Source: JAEXOD01 sp937930275
GTDB lineage: Bacteria > Bacteroidota > Ignavibacteria > Ignavibacteriales > Melioribacteraceae
NCBI GenBank assembly: GCA_036733965.1
Contig: DAIMZL010000003.1
Location: 25,145-89,144, forward strand
Direction: 5' to 3'
DNA: 64,000 nt
In this document: positions 37,003 to 44,998 of the stretch, piece by piece
Numbering within the stretch: the first letter of the stretch is position 1
Layout of the letters: every line of letters starts with the position of its first letter
Program-made: the position numbers and the translations under genes
Notes under the pieces: model-generated
What the model was told of the DNA's origin: nothing
The model's database searches: none
Seen by the model: the letters and a program-made list of their open reading frames with translations, nothing else

Positions 37003-37965
37003 TTATAAACGGTAATAAACTAAAGCCGAAGCCCCTATAATACCTGCATTATTTTTAAACATTGCAGGAATAATTTTTATTTTTCCTTTTTTAGGGATTA
37101 ATATACGTTCGTTAACCGTGTGTAAAATTTCATCAAATAGTAAATTTCCAAAACCCGCAACACCACCCCCTATTATAACACTGCTTATATCTAAAATGTT
37201 TATTGCAGATACTAATCCATACCCTACATATCTACCTAATTGTTTAATATAATCAATTGCAAAAAAGTCGCCTTGTTCGGCTGCTTGATGAATTGCATAA
37301 GGAGTAAGTTTATGCAAGTCGTTTTCAATAAATTTATAAATTAAACTTTGCGGATGCTTTTCTAATTCCGGTTTAACCCAATTCATAAAATAATTATTAC
37401 CGGTATAAGCTTCAACACAACCGATTGAACCGCAATTACATCTATTACCGTTATAATCTATTGTTACGTGTCCAAGTTCACCGGCAGCCCCTGTATCACC
37501 TCTGAATATTTTTTTATCAAATATAATTCCTCCGCCTAAACCGGTACCAAGCGTAATCATTATAAAACTATTTAGCTTCTTTCCTGCTCCGAATATTAAT
37601 TCACCTATTGCGGCAGCATTTGCATCATTTTCAACAAATACTTCAGTCTTAAGTTTTTTCTTTAAAATACTTCCTAATGCAACGCTTCCCCAATCCGTAA
37701 AATTTGGAGGATTTTCAACAATTCCTTTTTTAACCGTAACGCTACCGGGTGCACCTATTCCTACACCTATTACATCTCTTTTTTCACACTCTAATAATCT
37801 ATCAATACCATGTTCGATCTGTTTAATTACCGCTTTAGGTCCGTTATTTGCTTTACTTTCAACAGAAACCTGATTTACAATTTCACCGGATTTAGTTACC
37901 AAACCGATTTTTATGTTTGTTCCGCCTAAATCAACTCCTATTGCAAGCGATCCTTTTTTTCCCAT
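37003..37965 (-). CDS. ROK-family sugar kinase (glucokinase-like)
   Basis: A 320-residue kinase with the ATP phosphate-1 motif IGVDLGGTNIKIGLV, ENDANAAAIGE with the catalytic Asp (about residue 112), and the ROK zinc motif CNCGSIGCVEAYTG (about 180). The family includes glucokinases and N-acetylhexosamine kinases. Unlike ROK repressors it has no N-terminal HTH. It lies 1 bp upstream of lptD and 14 bp after the lipoprotein gene. Confidence 0.93.
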   Translation of the reverse strand: MGKKGSLAIGVDLGGTNIKIGLVTKSGEIVNQVSVESKANNGPKAVIKQIEHGIDRLLECEKRDVIGVGIGAPGSVTVKKGIVENPPNFTDWGSVALGSILKKKLKTEVFVENDANAAAIGELIFGAGKKLNSFIMITLGTGLGGGIIFDKKIFRGDTGAAGELGHVTIDYNGNRCNCGSIGCVEAYTGNNYFMNWVKPELEKHPQSLIYKFIENDLHKLTPYAIHQAAEQGDFFAIDYIKQLGRYVGYGLVSAINILDISSVIIGGGVAGFGNLLFDEILHTVNERILIPKKGKIKIIPAMFKNNAGIIGASALVYYRL

Positions 37966-37979
37966 ATAACAACCTTTTA

Positions 37980-38585
37980 TTAATTAAATTGATAACTTAC
38001 TACTGTAATTTCGTTCGGATATTTAAAGTCACCTAACGGAGTACCTATTGTCGGTCTCACAACAAGTTTTATTTTACCGGTATCTTTATTCGCTCCGCCT
38101 AATGCTAAAACGAGATTTACCATTTTATCCAATCCTTTATCTTTAAAGAATTTCTTTAAATCCAAACCGACCGTAATAGGAATAATCTTGTTTTCTCCTT
38201 TGCTGGGAACATATACGGGTTCATTTATATTACCGCTAATTGTTTCAACATCATCAATATAAAGTTTAAATGGAAACGATTTTAAAGTAATACTATTATC
38301 GCTAACACCTCCGCCTGTACCTTCACTTGGATTTTTAGCTTCTATATTAATAACAAATGAAATAGGAAATTCACCCTGAGTTAAAGACGAAGTTAATTTT
38401 AGAACATCCATCGGATTGAAATCTGATAATTTACTTTTGCCGCTAACGTTTATATTTGAAACTTTTACGTTATCTACTGCACCCACCTTAAACTTTAAAC
38501 GAGTTATATTCTGATAAGTTTGAACAATATTACATGCAGTAACAAAAACTACCATCGGAATAACGAACATCATAATCTTTTTCAT
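37980..38585 (-). CDS. lipoprotein, LEA type 2-like
   Basis: A 201-residue protein with a lipoprotein signal (MVVFVTACN, lipid-attachment Cys near residue 18) and a beta-rich domain like the LEA14/WHy fold (LKFKVGAVDNVKVSNINVSG, then FPISFVINIEAKNPSEG). These are common outer-membrane or periplasmic lipoproteins with unknown function. It overlaps the upstream Gfo/Idh/MocA gene by 4 bp. Confidence 0.75.
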   Translation of the reverse strand: MKKIMMFVIPMVVFVTACNIVQTYQNITRLKFKVGAVDNVKVSNINVSGKSKLSDFNPMDVLKLTSSLTQGEFPISFVINIEAKNPSEGTGGGVSDNSITLKSFPFKLYIDDVETISGNINEPVYVPSKGENKIIPITVGLDLKKFFKDKGLDKMVNLVLALGGANKDTGKIKLVVRPTIGTPLGDFKYPNEITVVSYQFN

Positions 38586-39568
38586 AATATTTTCTGCTCC
38601 TCAATTTTTGAAATAATTTTTTGAGCTACTTTTAACGCTTTTAATCCGTCTAAACCACTTACTACAGGTTTTATTTTATTTATTACGGAATTTACAAAAA
38701 GCTCAATCTCATATCTTAATGCATTAACTTCAAGTTGTTCCGGCTGTTCGTAAACAACATATTTTCTTCTGTCACCTATTCCTATTTCACCAAAAGAAAT
38801 AAAATTCTTTTCAGGTATATTTTCTTGTGACATTAATCTATATATTTCCGATACTCCGCTGTTAAAGTCCAATGTTATATAAGCGTCTTTTTGGAACATA
38901 CGCATTTTACGCATTCTTTTTTGCGAAATTCTGCTTGCCGTTACGTTTGCAACTGCTCCGTTTTCAAATTCAATTCTTGCATTTGCAATATCTATTGTAT
39001 CCGAAACTACGGCTATTCCGCTTGCATGTACGTCTTTTACTTCACTTTTTACCAAACTTAAAATTATGTCTATGTCATGAATCATTAAATCCAGTACTAC
39101 CGCAACATCTGTACCACGTGGGTTAAATTGTGCCAATCTATCAGATTGAATAAATTTTGGGTCTAAATTATATTTATCCAAAGATAATAATGCGGGATTA
39201 AATCTTTCAATATGTCCTACTTGAAGTATTAAGTCCTTTTCTTTTGCCAATTTTACAACTTCTTCTGCCTCTTCAATTGTTGCCGTAATAGGTTTTTCTA
39301 CCAATATCGGTAAATTGTATTTTATAGCTTCTTTCATTACTTGGTAATGGGCACTTGTAGTAGTAACAATAGAAACCGCATCAACATTGTTAAAAAGTTC
39401 TTCTAAATTTGCATAAACTTTGGTATTATATTCGGTAGCTGCTTTTTCTGCCTGTTCGTTATTTAGGTCATATATGCCGATAAGTTCGGCATTTTCAATA
39501 TTGTTTAACATTTTCATGTGCAGTTTACCTAAGTGTCCCGCACCTATTACGCCTACTTTCAATTTCAT
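38582..39568 (-). CDS. Gfo/Idh/MocA-family NAD(P)-dependent oxidoreductase
   Basis: A 328-residue dehydrogenase with the Rossmann motif VGVIGAGHLGKLHMK, SIVTTTSAHYQVMKEAI, the EKP motif (VEKPITAT, about residue 92) and MIHDIDIILSL with the catalytic His region. Substrates in this family are usually sugars or nucleotide sugars. Placed between envelope and LPS genes, a UDP-sugar substrate is possible (inference). Confidence 0.9.
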   Translation of the reverse strand: MKLKVGVIGAGHLGKLHMKMLNNIENAELIGIYDLNNEQAEKAATEYNTKVYANLEELFNNVDAVSIVTTTSAHYQVMKEAIKYNLPILVEKPITATIEEAEEVVKLAKEKDLILQVGHIERFNPALLSLDKYNLDPKFIQSDRLAQFNPRGTDVAVVLDLMIHDIDIILSLVKSEVKDVHASGIAVVSDTIDIANARIEFENGAVANVTASRISQKRMRKMRMFQKDAYITLDFNSGVSEIYRLMSQENIPEKNFISFGEIGIGDRRKYVVYEQPEQLEVNALRYEIELFVNSVINKIKPVVSGLDGLKALKVAQKIISKIEEQKIL

Positions 39569-39579
39569 ATATAAACTCG

Positions 39580-39822
39580 TTAAATTATTTCAACACATTT
39601 AATTGAACTAAAAAATACAAATATTTGAATAGTTGTCCCTTCTTTTTCTGCTTCCAATTGAAGTCCTTCATCATATGCGGCAACTAATTTCCCGGTTTTA
39701 AAAACAATCTCGTAAAAATTAGGTTGTTCTTGCGGAGTTCTATTTCCATACATTACACCGTAGTTTTCATTCATTGTAATGCTTACTACTTTACCTAAAA
39801 ATTGCTCCCAATTCATTTTCAT
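39580..39822 (-). CDS. small hypothetical protein
   Basis: An 80-residue soluble protein without recognised motifs (starts MKMNWEQFLGKVVSITM; middle NFYEIVFKTGKLVAAYDEGL looks beta-rich, Sm- or SH3-like). It lies 11 bp upstream of the Gfo/Idh/MocA gene on the same strand and is probably cotranscribed. Confidence 0.6.
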   Translation of the reverse strand: MKMNWEQFLGKVVSITMNENYGVMYGNRTPQEQPNFYEIVFKTGKLVAAYDEGLQLEAEKEGTTIQIFVFFSSIKCVEII

Positions 39823-39920
39823 TTTTTAACCTCATCAAATAATTTTTAGCTTTTAAAAGTACCTAAAAAACCCGATTTATACAATATAAATAATTATAAT
39901 AAAAGCACTTTACAAATAAA

Positions 39921-39963
39921 AAAAGCCTAATTTAACGTTTAAGTTAAACGCCAAATTAGGCTT
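39921..39963 (-). terminator. intrinsic terminator (nested hairpin)
   Basis: Outer stem AAGCCTAATTT/AAATTAGGCTT and an inner CGTTTA/TAAACG pairing; on the minus strand the stem is followed by a run of T. It closes the unit ending with the T9SS mini-protein gene. Confidence 0.85.
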
Positions 39964-39983
39964 AAATTATTTTTATAAAACTG

Positions 39984-40409
39984 CTATTTTACAAGCAACA
40001 TCTTTTTTGCTTCTCTAAATTTACCTTCTCCGTTTATTTGTTTTGCGTCTATCACGTAAAAATAAATTCCCGAAGCCATATTATTAAACGAAATATCTAC
40101 TTGGTAATAACCTGCATTTTGTTCTTTATTAATTACCGATTGTACTTTTCGTCCCGTAATATCGTAAATTTCAAGCTTTACATTACTTTCATACGGTAAA
40201 CCATACCTTATAACCGTTGAAGGGTTAAACGGATTTGGATAGTTTTGTTCTATTACGTAATCATCCGGTATGCCGTTACCCGTTAATTCCGTTACACTTG
40301 TTAATGTTGAAAGTGGTTGTATCGGTGAGTACCCCACACCAACCGAACAAAATAATGTATTAAAACCAATTACCGCGAAAACCGATATTATTAAAATCCT
40401 TGTATTCAT
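39984..40409 (-). CDS. small secreted protein consisting almost only of a T9SS C-terminal sorting domain
   Basis: A 141-residue protein. A signal peptide (about 1-21) is followed by only about 35 residues and then a complete type IX sorting domain: NYPNPFNPSTVIRYGLP (about 56-72), VKLEIYDITGRKVQ and ASGIYFYVID to the C-terminus. Such domains direct export through the outer membrane and anchoring. There is essentially no passenger. It lies 128 bp downstream of the FGE-like gene on the same strand, with a terminator behind it. Confidence 0.85.
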   Translation of the reverse strand: MNTRILIISVFAVIGFNTLFCSVGVGYSPIQPLSTLTSVTELTGNGIPDDYVIEQNYPNPFNPSTVIRYGLPYESNVKLEIYDITGRKVQSVINKEQNAGYYQVDISFNNMASGIYFYVIDAKQINGEGKFREAKKMLLVK

Positions 40410-40537
40410 AAATTTTTCTCTTTAGCTTATTTCTTTTCTCTAAATACTAATTATTTATCATTCATAAATTAAACAATTCCTAGTAATGTCTTTTTCTTTT
40501 CATTCAAGATTCAAAACTTATGATTCATTATTTACTT

Positions 40538-41548
40538 TTAAGGGTCTAATGCAAGTCGGGCACCAATATGGTTTTCGTTGTTAATTGGTAAATAACCAAG
40601 ACGAAGTACAGGACGACAAAAATCAGAGTTATCAAACCAAGAACCACCTCGCATAACACGTTTAATTCCGGTGCTCGGTCCTTGTGGATTAGTAATAGGG
40701 TCTGCACTGTAACTACCATACCAATCGTTACATAATTCCCATACATTTCCGCTCATATCATAAATACCAAGTTCATTAGCGGATTTTAGTCCTACCGGAT
40801 TGGTTTTTTCCCCACTATTAATCCAAATCCAAGCAACAACATTTATATCGTTGCTTCCTGCATAAATGTACCCTTGGCTTTGGTTTCCTCCGCGTGCGGC
40901 ATATTCCCATTCTGCTTCTGTTGGTAATCTGTAATTTTTTCCTGTTAATTGGTTCAATTTTGTAATAAACTGCTGTACATCATTCCAACTTACTTTCTCA
41001 ACCGGTCTATTTTCATCCCCAATAAAATAACTTGGATTTGTTCCCATTATAGCTTTCCATAACTTTTGAGTTATTTCGTATTTCCCTATCTTAAATGTGT
41101 TTAATGTTACGCTGTGAAGGGGTTGCGTCCAACTGTAATAAACACTCCCCATCATATAAGTACCTCCTTCAATAGTTATCATCTCAGGTGTTTCAAAAGC
41201 ATAATCATTATCGGCAGATATTTTTATTTGCACTCTTTCACTATAAAATTCCGGGTTGTCTTTCACTGCATTCCAAACTATTTCTTTGTTTGTACCGCTC
41301 GTTATTCCAAATCCTACATCTCCGGTCATTTTATCAATTCTTAAATTCCATGTTTCTCCTGCATCAGATGATGCTTCCACTTTAACATACAATGTTTTAC
41401 CGTTTGGGTCAAATACATCGTAAGCAATATCTACTATTTTACTTCCGTCTTGTCTCATTGCAAAATTAACATTAGATACCACAGGTACATTGTTTTGTGC
41501 CTGTAAAACTGAAAAACATAATATAATAAATAATAATACTTTTTTCAC
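40538..41548 (-). CDS. secreted SUMF1/formylglycine-generating-enzyme-like protein
   Basis: A 336-residue protein with signal peptide (about 1-17), an N-terminal beta-sandwich-like region (about 20-125) and a C-type-lectin-fold FGE-sulfatase domain (about 130-336: IEGGTYMMGS, YEITQKLWKAIMG, RLPTEAEWEYAARGG, MSGNVWELCNDWYG, RGGSWFD). True FGE uses two Cys after GGSF; here only the second position keeps a Cys (DFCRP), so it is probably not a sulfatase-activating oxidase. Two CRP-like sites lie upstream. Confidence 0.88.
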   Translation of the reverse strand: MKKVLLFIILCFSVLQAQNNVPVVSNVNFAMRQDGSKIVDIAYDVFDPNGKTLYVKVEASSDAGETWNLRIDKMTGDVGFGITSGTNKEIVWNAVKDNPEFYSERVQIKISADNDYAFETPEMITIEGGTYMMGSVYYSWTQPLHSVTLNTFKIGKYEITQKLWKAIMGTNPSYFIGDENRPVEKVSWNDVQQFITKLNQLTGKNYRLPTEAEWEYAARGGNQSQGYIYAGSNDINVVAWIWINSGEKTNPVGLKSANELGIYDMSGNVWELCNDWYGSYSADPITNPQGPSTGIKRVMRGGSWFDNSDFCRPVLRLGYLPINNENHIGARLALDP

Positions 41549-41612
41549 AAAACCTCCGTTTATTATTTATTTTAATAATATATTTAATGGTCTTTGCAAT
41601 TTTTAATCTCAC

Positions 41613-41640
41613 TTTAATAGTATTTCTATTTAATAGTATT
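41613..41640. repeat. short direct repeat in promoter region
   Basis: TTTAATAGTATT occurs at 41613-41624 and again at 41629-41640, a 16-bp period, between the CRP-like sites and the start of the FGE-like gene. It could be an operator or part of the promoter; function unknown. Confidence 0.35.
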
Positions 41641-41689
41641 AATTTTTATAAATAATATAACAAATCATAATTAAATATCAAATTAAAGG

Positions 41690-41727
41690 TGTGATTGACG
41701 TCACAAATAATTATGATTTATATCACA
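41690..41727. promoter_or_regulatory. two tandem CRP/FNR-type operator sites
   Basis: TGTGATTGACGTCACA (41690-41705) has both half-sites of the CRP consensus, TGTGA-N6-TCACA, without mismatch. TATGATTTATATCACA (41712-41727) has one mismatch. Their centres are 22 bp apart, two helical turns. They lie about 142-180 bp upstream of the FGE-like gene, and downstream of the toxin gene on the other side. Confidence 0.5.
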
Positions 41728-41818
41728 TCATATTCAAAAACAAGATAATTATTGTCTTTATTTATAATAAAACTAACTGCGGAGTAAATAATTAATTTAT
41801 TCCCAAAAACTTATTTAT

Positions 41819-42031
41819 TCAATAACAAAAATAAATTGCCGGTTTATAAACAACTCTATAATTGCCTATCCTAATATGATAATCATTTTCAGTACCAACC
41901 ATTTTTCGACAATTTTTAGAGTGTGGTTGAATTTTTAAATTTTCAATGTGCTCCCATATTTTTTGTCTTTGATTTTTTGGAATTTTCTTAAAATCTTTTT
42001 CAACTGAATTTTTAAGCTCTAAGCCATACAT
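41819..42031 (-). CDS. RelE/ParE-family toxin, C-terminus apparently truncated
   Basis: A 70-residue protein (LKNSVEKDFKKIPKNQRQKIWEHIENL, then YHIRIGNYRVVYK) that matches the RelE/ParE fold up to the RVVY strand, then ends IYFCY. Family members usually continue about 15-20 residues with a strand and an HRxxVY-type tail that contributes catalytic residues. No continuation is seen in another frame, so it may be inactive. It overlaps the antitoxin stop by one base. Confidence 0.75.
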   Translation of the reverse strand: MYGLELKNSVEKDFKKIPKNQRQKIWEHIENLKIQPHSKNCRKMVGTENDYHIRIGNYRVVYKPAIYFCY

Positions 42032-42231
42032 TAAATTAGATCAAATTTTTTCTTAAATTCTTCTTCGCTTACAATAGGTTCTTTTTCACGGTTTTGAATT
42101 ATTTTAATTAATTTACTATCTTCAATAATTTCAAGCATGTTGCTATATACTTTATAATCAAGCAAAACGCTTTTAGACTTTCCGTTTTTGCCATAAAATA
42201 TTTTTTCGTTGGTTTTTATAGTTTCCATCAT
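42031..42231 (-). CDS. putative antitoxin (Phd/YefM-like) for the adjacent RelE
   Basis: A 66-residue protein (METIKTNEKIFYGKNGKSKS, then YSNMLEIIEDSKLIKIIQNRE) upstream of and coupled to the toxin gene. SVLLDYKVYSNMLEIIEDSKL matches the dimerisation helix pattern of Phd/YefM-type antitoxins. The longer frame to 42240 would need a TTG; the ATG codons at 42231 and 42228 are likelier starts. Confidence 0.7.
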   Translation of the reverse strand: MMETIKTNEKIFYGKNGKSKSVLLDYKVYSNMLEIIEDSKLIKIIQNREKEPIVSEEEFKKKFDLI

Positions 42232-42470
42232 TAAATCCAATTATTATACATATAAAATAATAATTTCAAAGATAAAACACAAAGAATAGATGTTAGGGAT
42301 TAGACTTCAGATAATAGATATTAGACAATAGACTTTAGTTGGTTTGGTTTAAATATTATTTAAAACTTTCTTTACGGTTCTTTTTCTTTAAAGTTCTTTT
42401 TAGGGGTTGTATAAAAACAATAAAAATTTATTTTCAGGACTATACAATATTAATTTCACTATAATGGCTT

Positions 42471-42542
42471 CACGAGGTTAAAACCCCGTGCTATTGAAAT
42501 ATCATAGCATAGCATTCAATTACCACTATTTTCAAATAGTGG
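42471..42542. repeat. REP-like pair of short hairpins
   Basis: CACGAGGTT/AACCCCGTG (42471-42490, one mismatch) and the perfect hairpin CCACTATTT-TC-AAATAGTGG (42523-42542). Two nearby palindromes in an intergenic region resemble REP/BIME elements mobilised by RAYT transposases; none is seen here. Confidence 0.5.
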
Positions 42543-42650
42543 CTAAGGGGAATTAATATTAGAATATAGACTTCAGATTTTAGACTTTAGACAAATAAAG
42601 TACTTTTACCCCTTTCCCGTTTTTGGGATAAGGCACCGTTCCACCGTTCC

Positions 42651-42705
42651 AAATATTATTGTAACACCAAACAAAACGAAATAGCCCTAAAGGTGGCGAC
42701 ATTTG
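42651..42705 (+). repeat. 55-bp direct repeat, left copy (flanks gap)
   Basis: Identical over 55 bases to 42806-42860. It begins AAATATTATTGTAACACC and ends GGTGGCGACATTTG, directly abutting the N run. Confidence 0.95.
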
Positions 42706-42805
42706 NNNNNNNNNNNNNNNNNNNNNNNNNNNNNNNNNNNNNNNNNNNNNNNNNNNNNNNNNNNNNNNNNNNNNNNNNNNNNNNNNNNNNNNNNNNNNNN
42801 NNNNN
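42706..42805. other. 100-N assembly gap
   Basis: Exactly 100 N between two identical 55-bp sequences, consistent with two contigs that share a k-mer-length end. Confidence 0.99.
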
Positions 42806-42860
42806 AAATATTATTGTAACACCAAACAAAACGAAATAGCCCTAAAGGTGGCGACATTTG
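42806..42860 (+). repeat. 55-bp direct repeat, right copy (flanks gap)
   Basis: Second identical copy; it starts at the first base after the N run. Confidence 0.95.
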
Positions 42861-42891
42861 TCTTCATTAAAATGTCACCCCTCGGGGGCTA
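42837..42891. repeat. imperfect inverted repeat
   Basis: Left arm TAGCCCTAAAGGTGGCGACA (42837 on) and right arm ending CCCCTCGGGGGCTA (to 42891) pair with a few mismatches around an 11-base loop. Likely a dispersed structured repeat; the left copy is also present before the gap. Confidence 0.55.
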
Positions 42892-43073
42892 AAATACCTT
42901 TATTATTACAGTGTTACAAAAATTCCGCCTCTACAAGGCTAAATTCGGAGTTTTATAGAATAACACCTAAAATCACAAAATAATACTTTATACAAAAAAT
43001 TAACAGCAATAAAAATCTTTCCGTTTGGGATAAGGCACCGTTCCCTTTATCACTATTTCACTTTTCCACTTTT

Positions 43074-44984
43074 TCACCTTTTAATAATCTTTCTACCTAA
43101 ACTATTATTAAGTTTAAATTGGCTAACTAAATTTTGTAAATCGTTTGTAAGTCTGTTTAAGTCTTCGGCTGCACGTGCAATTTGTTGAATACCTGTTGCA
43201 GATTCATTAGTAACATTGTTAATTGCTTCAATATTTTTACCGATTTCTTCGGCAGCACTTGCTTGCTCTTCACTTGCTGCAGCAACCTGAATAACAATAT
43301 CAGATACTTTTTTTGCACCTTCAACAATCTTTTTAAGCACGTCTCCGGCTTTATTAGCTTTTTCTTTTCCTTTTTCAACTTCTGAAGTACCTTCTTTAAT
43401 AGAAGAAACAGCTTCCGAAGTATCTTTTTGAATTGCTTTAATCATTGCGGCAATTTCTTTTGTTGCATTAGTGGTACGTTCGGCAAGTTTTCTTACTTCA
43501 TCGGCAACCACTGCAAAACCGCGTCCTTGTTCTCCGGCTCTTGCTGCTTCAATTGCAGCATTTAATGCAAGTAAATTTGTTTGGTCTGCAATATCGTTAA
43601 TAACTTGTACAATTTCGCCGATTTTATCGCTGTTTTGTCCCAAAGTTAGCACTGTATCAGCAGATTTTTGAACAACTTGCGAAATTCTATTCATACCGTC
43701 TATTGTTTCACTAACTGCCTTACCTCCATCAATTGCATTATCCCCTGCAGCTTTTGAAGCTTCTGCAGCAACAGAAGTATTTTTGGTTGTCTCTAAAATT
43801 GTTCTTGTCATTTCTTCAACAGCACTTGCAACTTCGCTTGTTTGAGCACTTTGCTCCTGAGCACCTGCCGCCATTTGTTCGGTAGAGGAGGAAATTTCTG
43901 CAGATGCACTTGCAGTTGCGCTTACAGCTTCGTTCACTTTAATTAACATTGTTCCGATATTATTTACCGCTCTGTTAAATCCGCTAAATAACTTACCAAT
44001 TTCATCATCCTTTTTAATTTCAAGTTGAACGGTTAAATCACCTTCAGAAAAAGCATCCATTTTAGTAAGTAGTTTATCAACGCTATCGGCTAAATATTTC
44101 TGTTGGTCTAAAGCAATTATTTTAGCCTGTTCAGCTTCTTTTGCGGCATACTCGGCAGCAGCACCTTTGCTTTTAACTTCTTCCAATGCTACATTAATGT
44201 CTTTAACCATACTATTAAACGAATCGGTTAATTCCCCTACCTCATCATCCGTTATTTTTGTTACTACAACATTTATATTTCCGGTTGATATTTTTTGTGC
44301 AGCGTCATGTAAATTTTTAATCGGAGTGGTAATTTTTTTGGAAAACATAAAACCGATAATAAAAGCAATAAACAGCCCAATAACAATTGCTTGCAAAATG
44401 CTTGATTTTAAATCAGAGATCTGTTCTTCAACATCATCGATGTATAATCCCGTTCCCAAGAAACAGTTCCATGGTCTAAAAGCTTTAACATAAGAAAGTT
44501 TTGGTAAAGGGATATCTGTACCCAATTTAGGATAATAATAAGTTACGTATCCGTCCCCTGTACTTTTAGATAGGTCAATCATATCTTTAACGAATAAGTT
44601 TCCTAATTTATCTACCAAACCGGCTCTGTTTTCGCCACGTTTTTCAGGGGCACTTCCCAAAGCCATAGTAATTCCGTCAAAATCATACATAAAATAATAT
44701 TCTTTATTATCGTTACCATATCGTAAGGCATTTATTTCTTCTATTGCTTTATCTTGTGCATCGGTTAATGTTAATTCACCTTTGGTTACTTTTTGATTGT
44801 AAAAATCCAATATACTATAAGCAGTTAGTAAAGCACTTTTTAATTCTATTCTCCTGCTTTCATAATAATTATCTTCAATTTGCGGTAAAATAAAAAAGTA
44901 AAAAATTAAAATTAAAGGTAATAAAGTAAGAACTATTAAAATTGATATTTTACCGATAAGTCTTTTTTTAAAAAAGTCTAACAT
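43074..44984 (-). CDS. methyl-accepting chemotaxis protein with single Cache sensor
   Basis: A 636-residue chemoreceptor: membrane helix (about 12-32), periplasmic sCache_2-type domain (about 35-185, with NDNKEYYFMYDFDGITMALG and SYVKAFRPWNCFLGTGLYIDD), second membrane helix (about 193-213), HAMP (about 214-265), a second HAMP-like segment and a full signalling domain with ADQTNLLALNAAIEAARAGE and GRGFAVVADEVRKL. sCache domains bind small organic acids or other ligands. It is 14 bp behind the porin gene and almost certainly cotranscribed with it, divergent from the octaheme cytochrome operon. Confidence 0.95.
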   Translation of the reverse strand: MLDFFKKRLIGKISILIVLTLLPLILIFYFFILPQIEDNYYESRRIELKSALLTAYSILDFYNQKVTKGELTLTDAQDKAIEEINALRYGNDNKEYYFMYDFDGITMALGSAPEKRGENRAGLVDKLGNLFVKDMIDLSKSTGDGYVTYYYPKLGTDIPLPKLSYVKAFRPWNCFLGTGLYIDDVEEQISDLKSSILQAIVIGLFIAFIIGFMFSKKITTPIKNLHDAAQKISTGNINVVVTKITDDEVGELTDSFNSMVKDINVALEEVKSKGAAAEYAAKEAEQAKIIALDQQKYLADSVDKLLTKMDAFSEGDLTVQLEIKKDDEIGKLFSGFNRAVNNIGTMLIKVNEAVSATASASAEISSSTEQMAAGAQEQSAQTSEVASAVEEMTRTILETTKNTSVAAEASKAAGDNAIDGGKAVSETIDGMNRISQVVQKSADTVLTLGQNSDKIGEIVQVINDIADQTNLLALNAAIEAARAGEQGRGFAVVADEVRKLAERTTNATKEIAAMIKAIQKDTSEAVSSIKEGTSEVEKGKEKANKAGDVLKKIVEGAKKVSDIVIQVAAASEEQASAAEEIGKNIEAINNVTNESATGIQQIARAAEDLNRLTNDLQNLVSQFKLNNSLGRKIIKR

Positions 44985-44998
44985 TTTTAATCTCCTTT

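Larger units (their letters stand above)
42241..43073. other. gene-poor repeat-rich accessory interval with assembly gap
   Basis: About 830 bases with no credible ORF. It holds TAGACTT/TAGACAA low-complexity runs (42300-42345 and 42565-42595), two hairpins, a 55-bp exact direct repeat flanking 100 N, an imperfect inverted repeat and an 18-bp repeat (GGGATAAGGCACCGTTCC at 42625-42642 and 43027-43044). No transposase is visible. Confidence 0.8.

Noticed and set aside
40546..40746. 66-aa frame inside the FGE-like gene
   Set aside because: Same strand but shifted frame inside a confident domain; no sign of a real frameshift.
41761..41818. Frameshift restoring the RelE C-terminus
   Set aside because: No alternative frame downstream carries an HRxxVY-type ending.
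42651..42860. CRISPR-like repeat pair
   Set aside because: Only two copies, 55 bp, with N between; no array, spacers or cas genes. Assembly overlap explains it better.
43182..43385. ORFs antisense to the chemoreceptor signalling domain
   Set aside because: Caused by the coiled-coil codon pattern of the MCP on the other strand.
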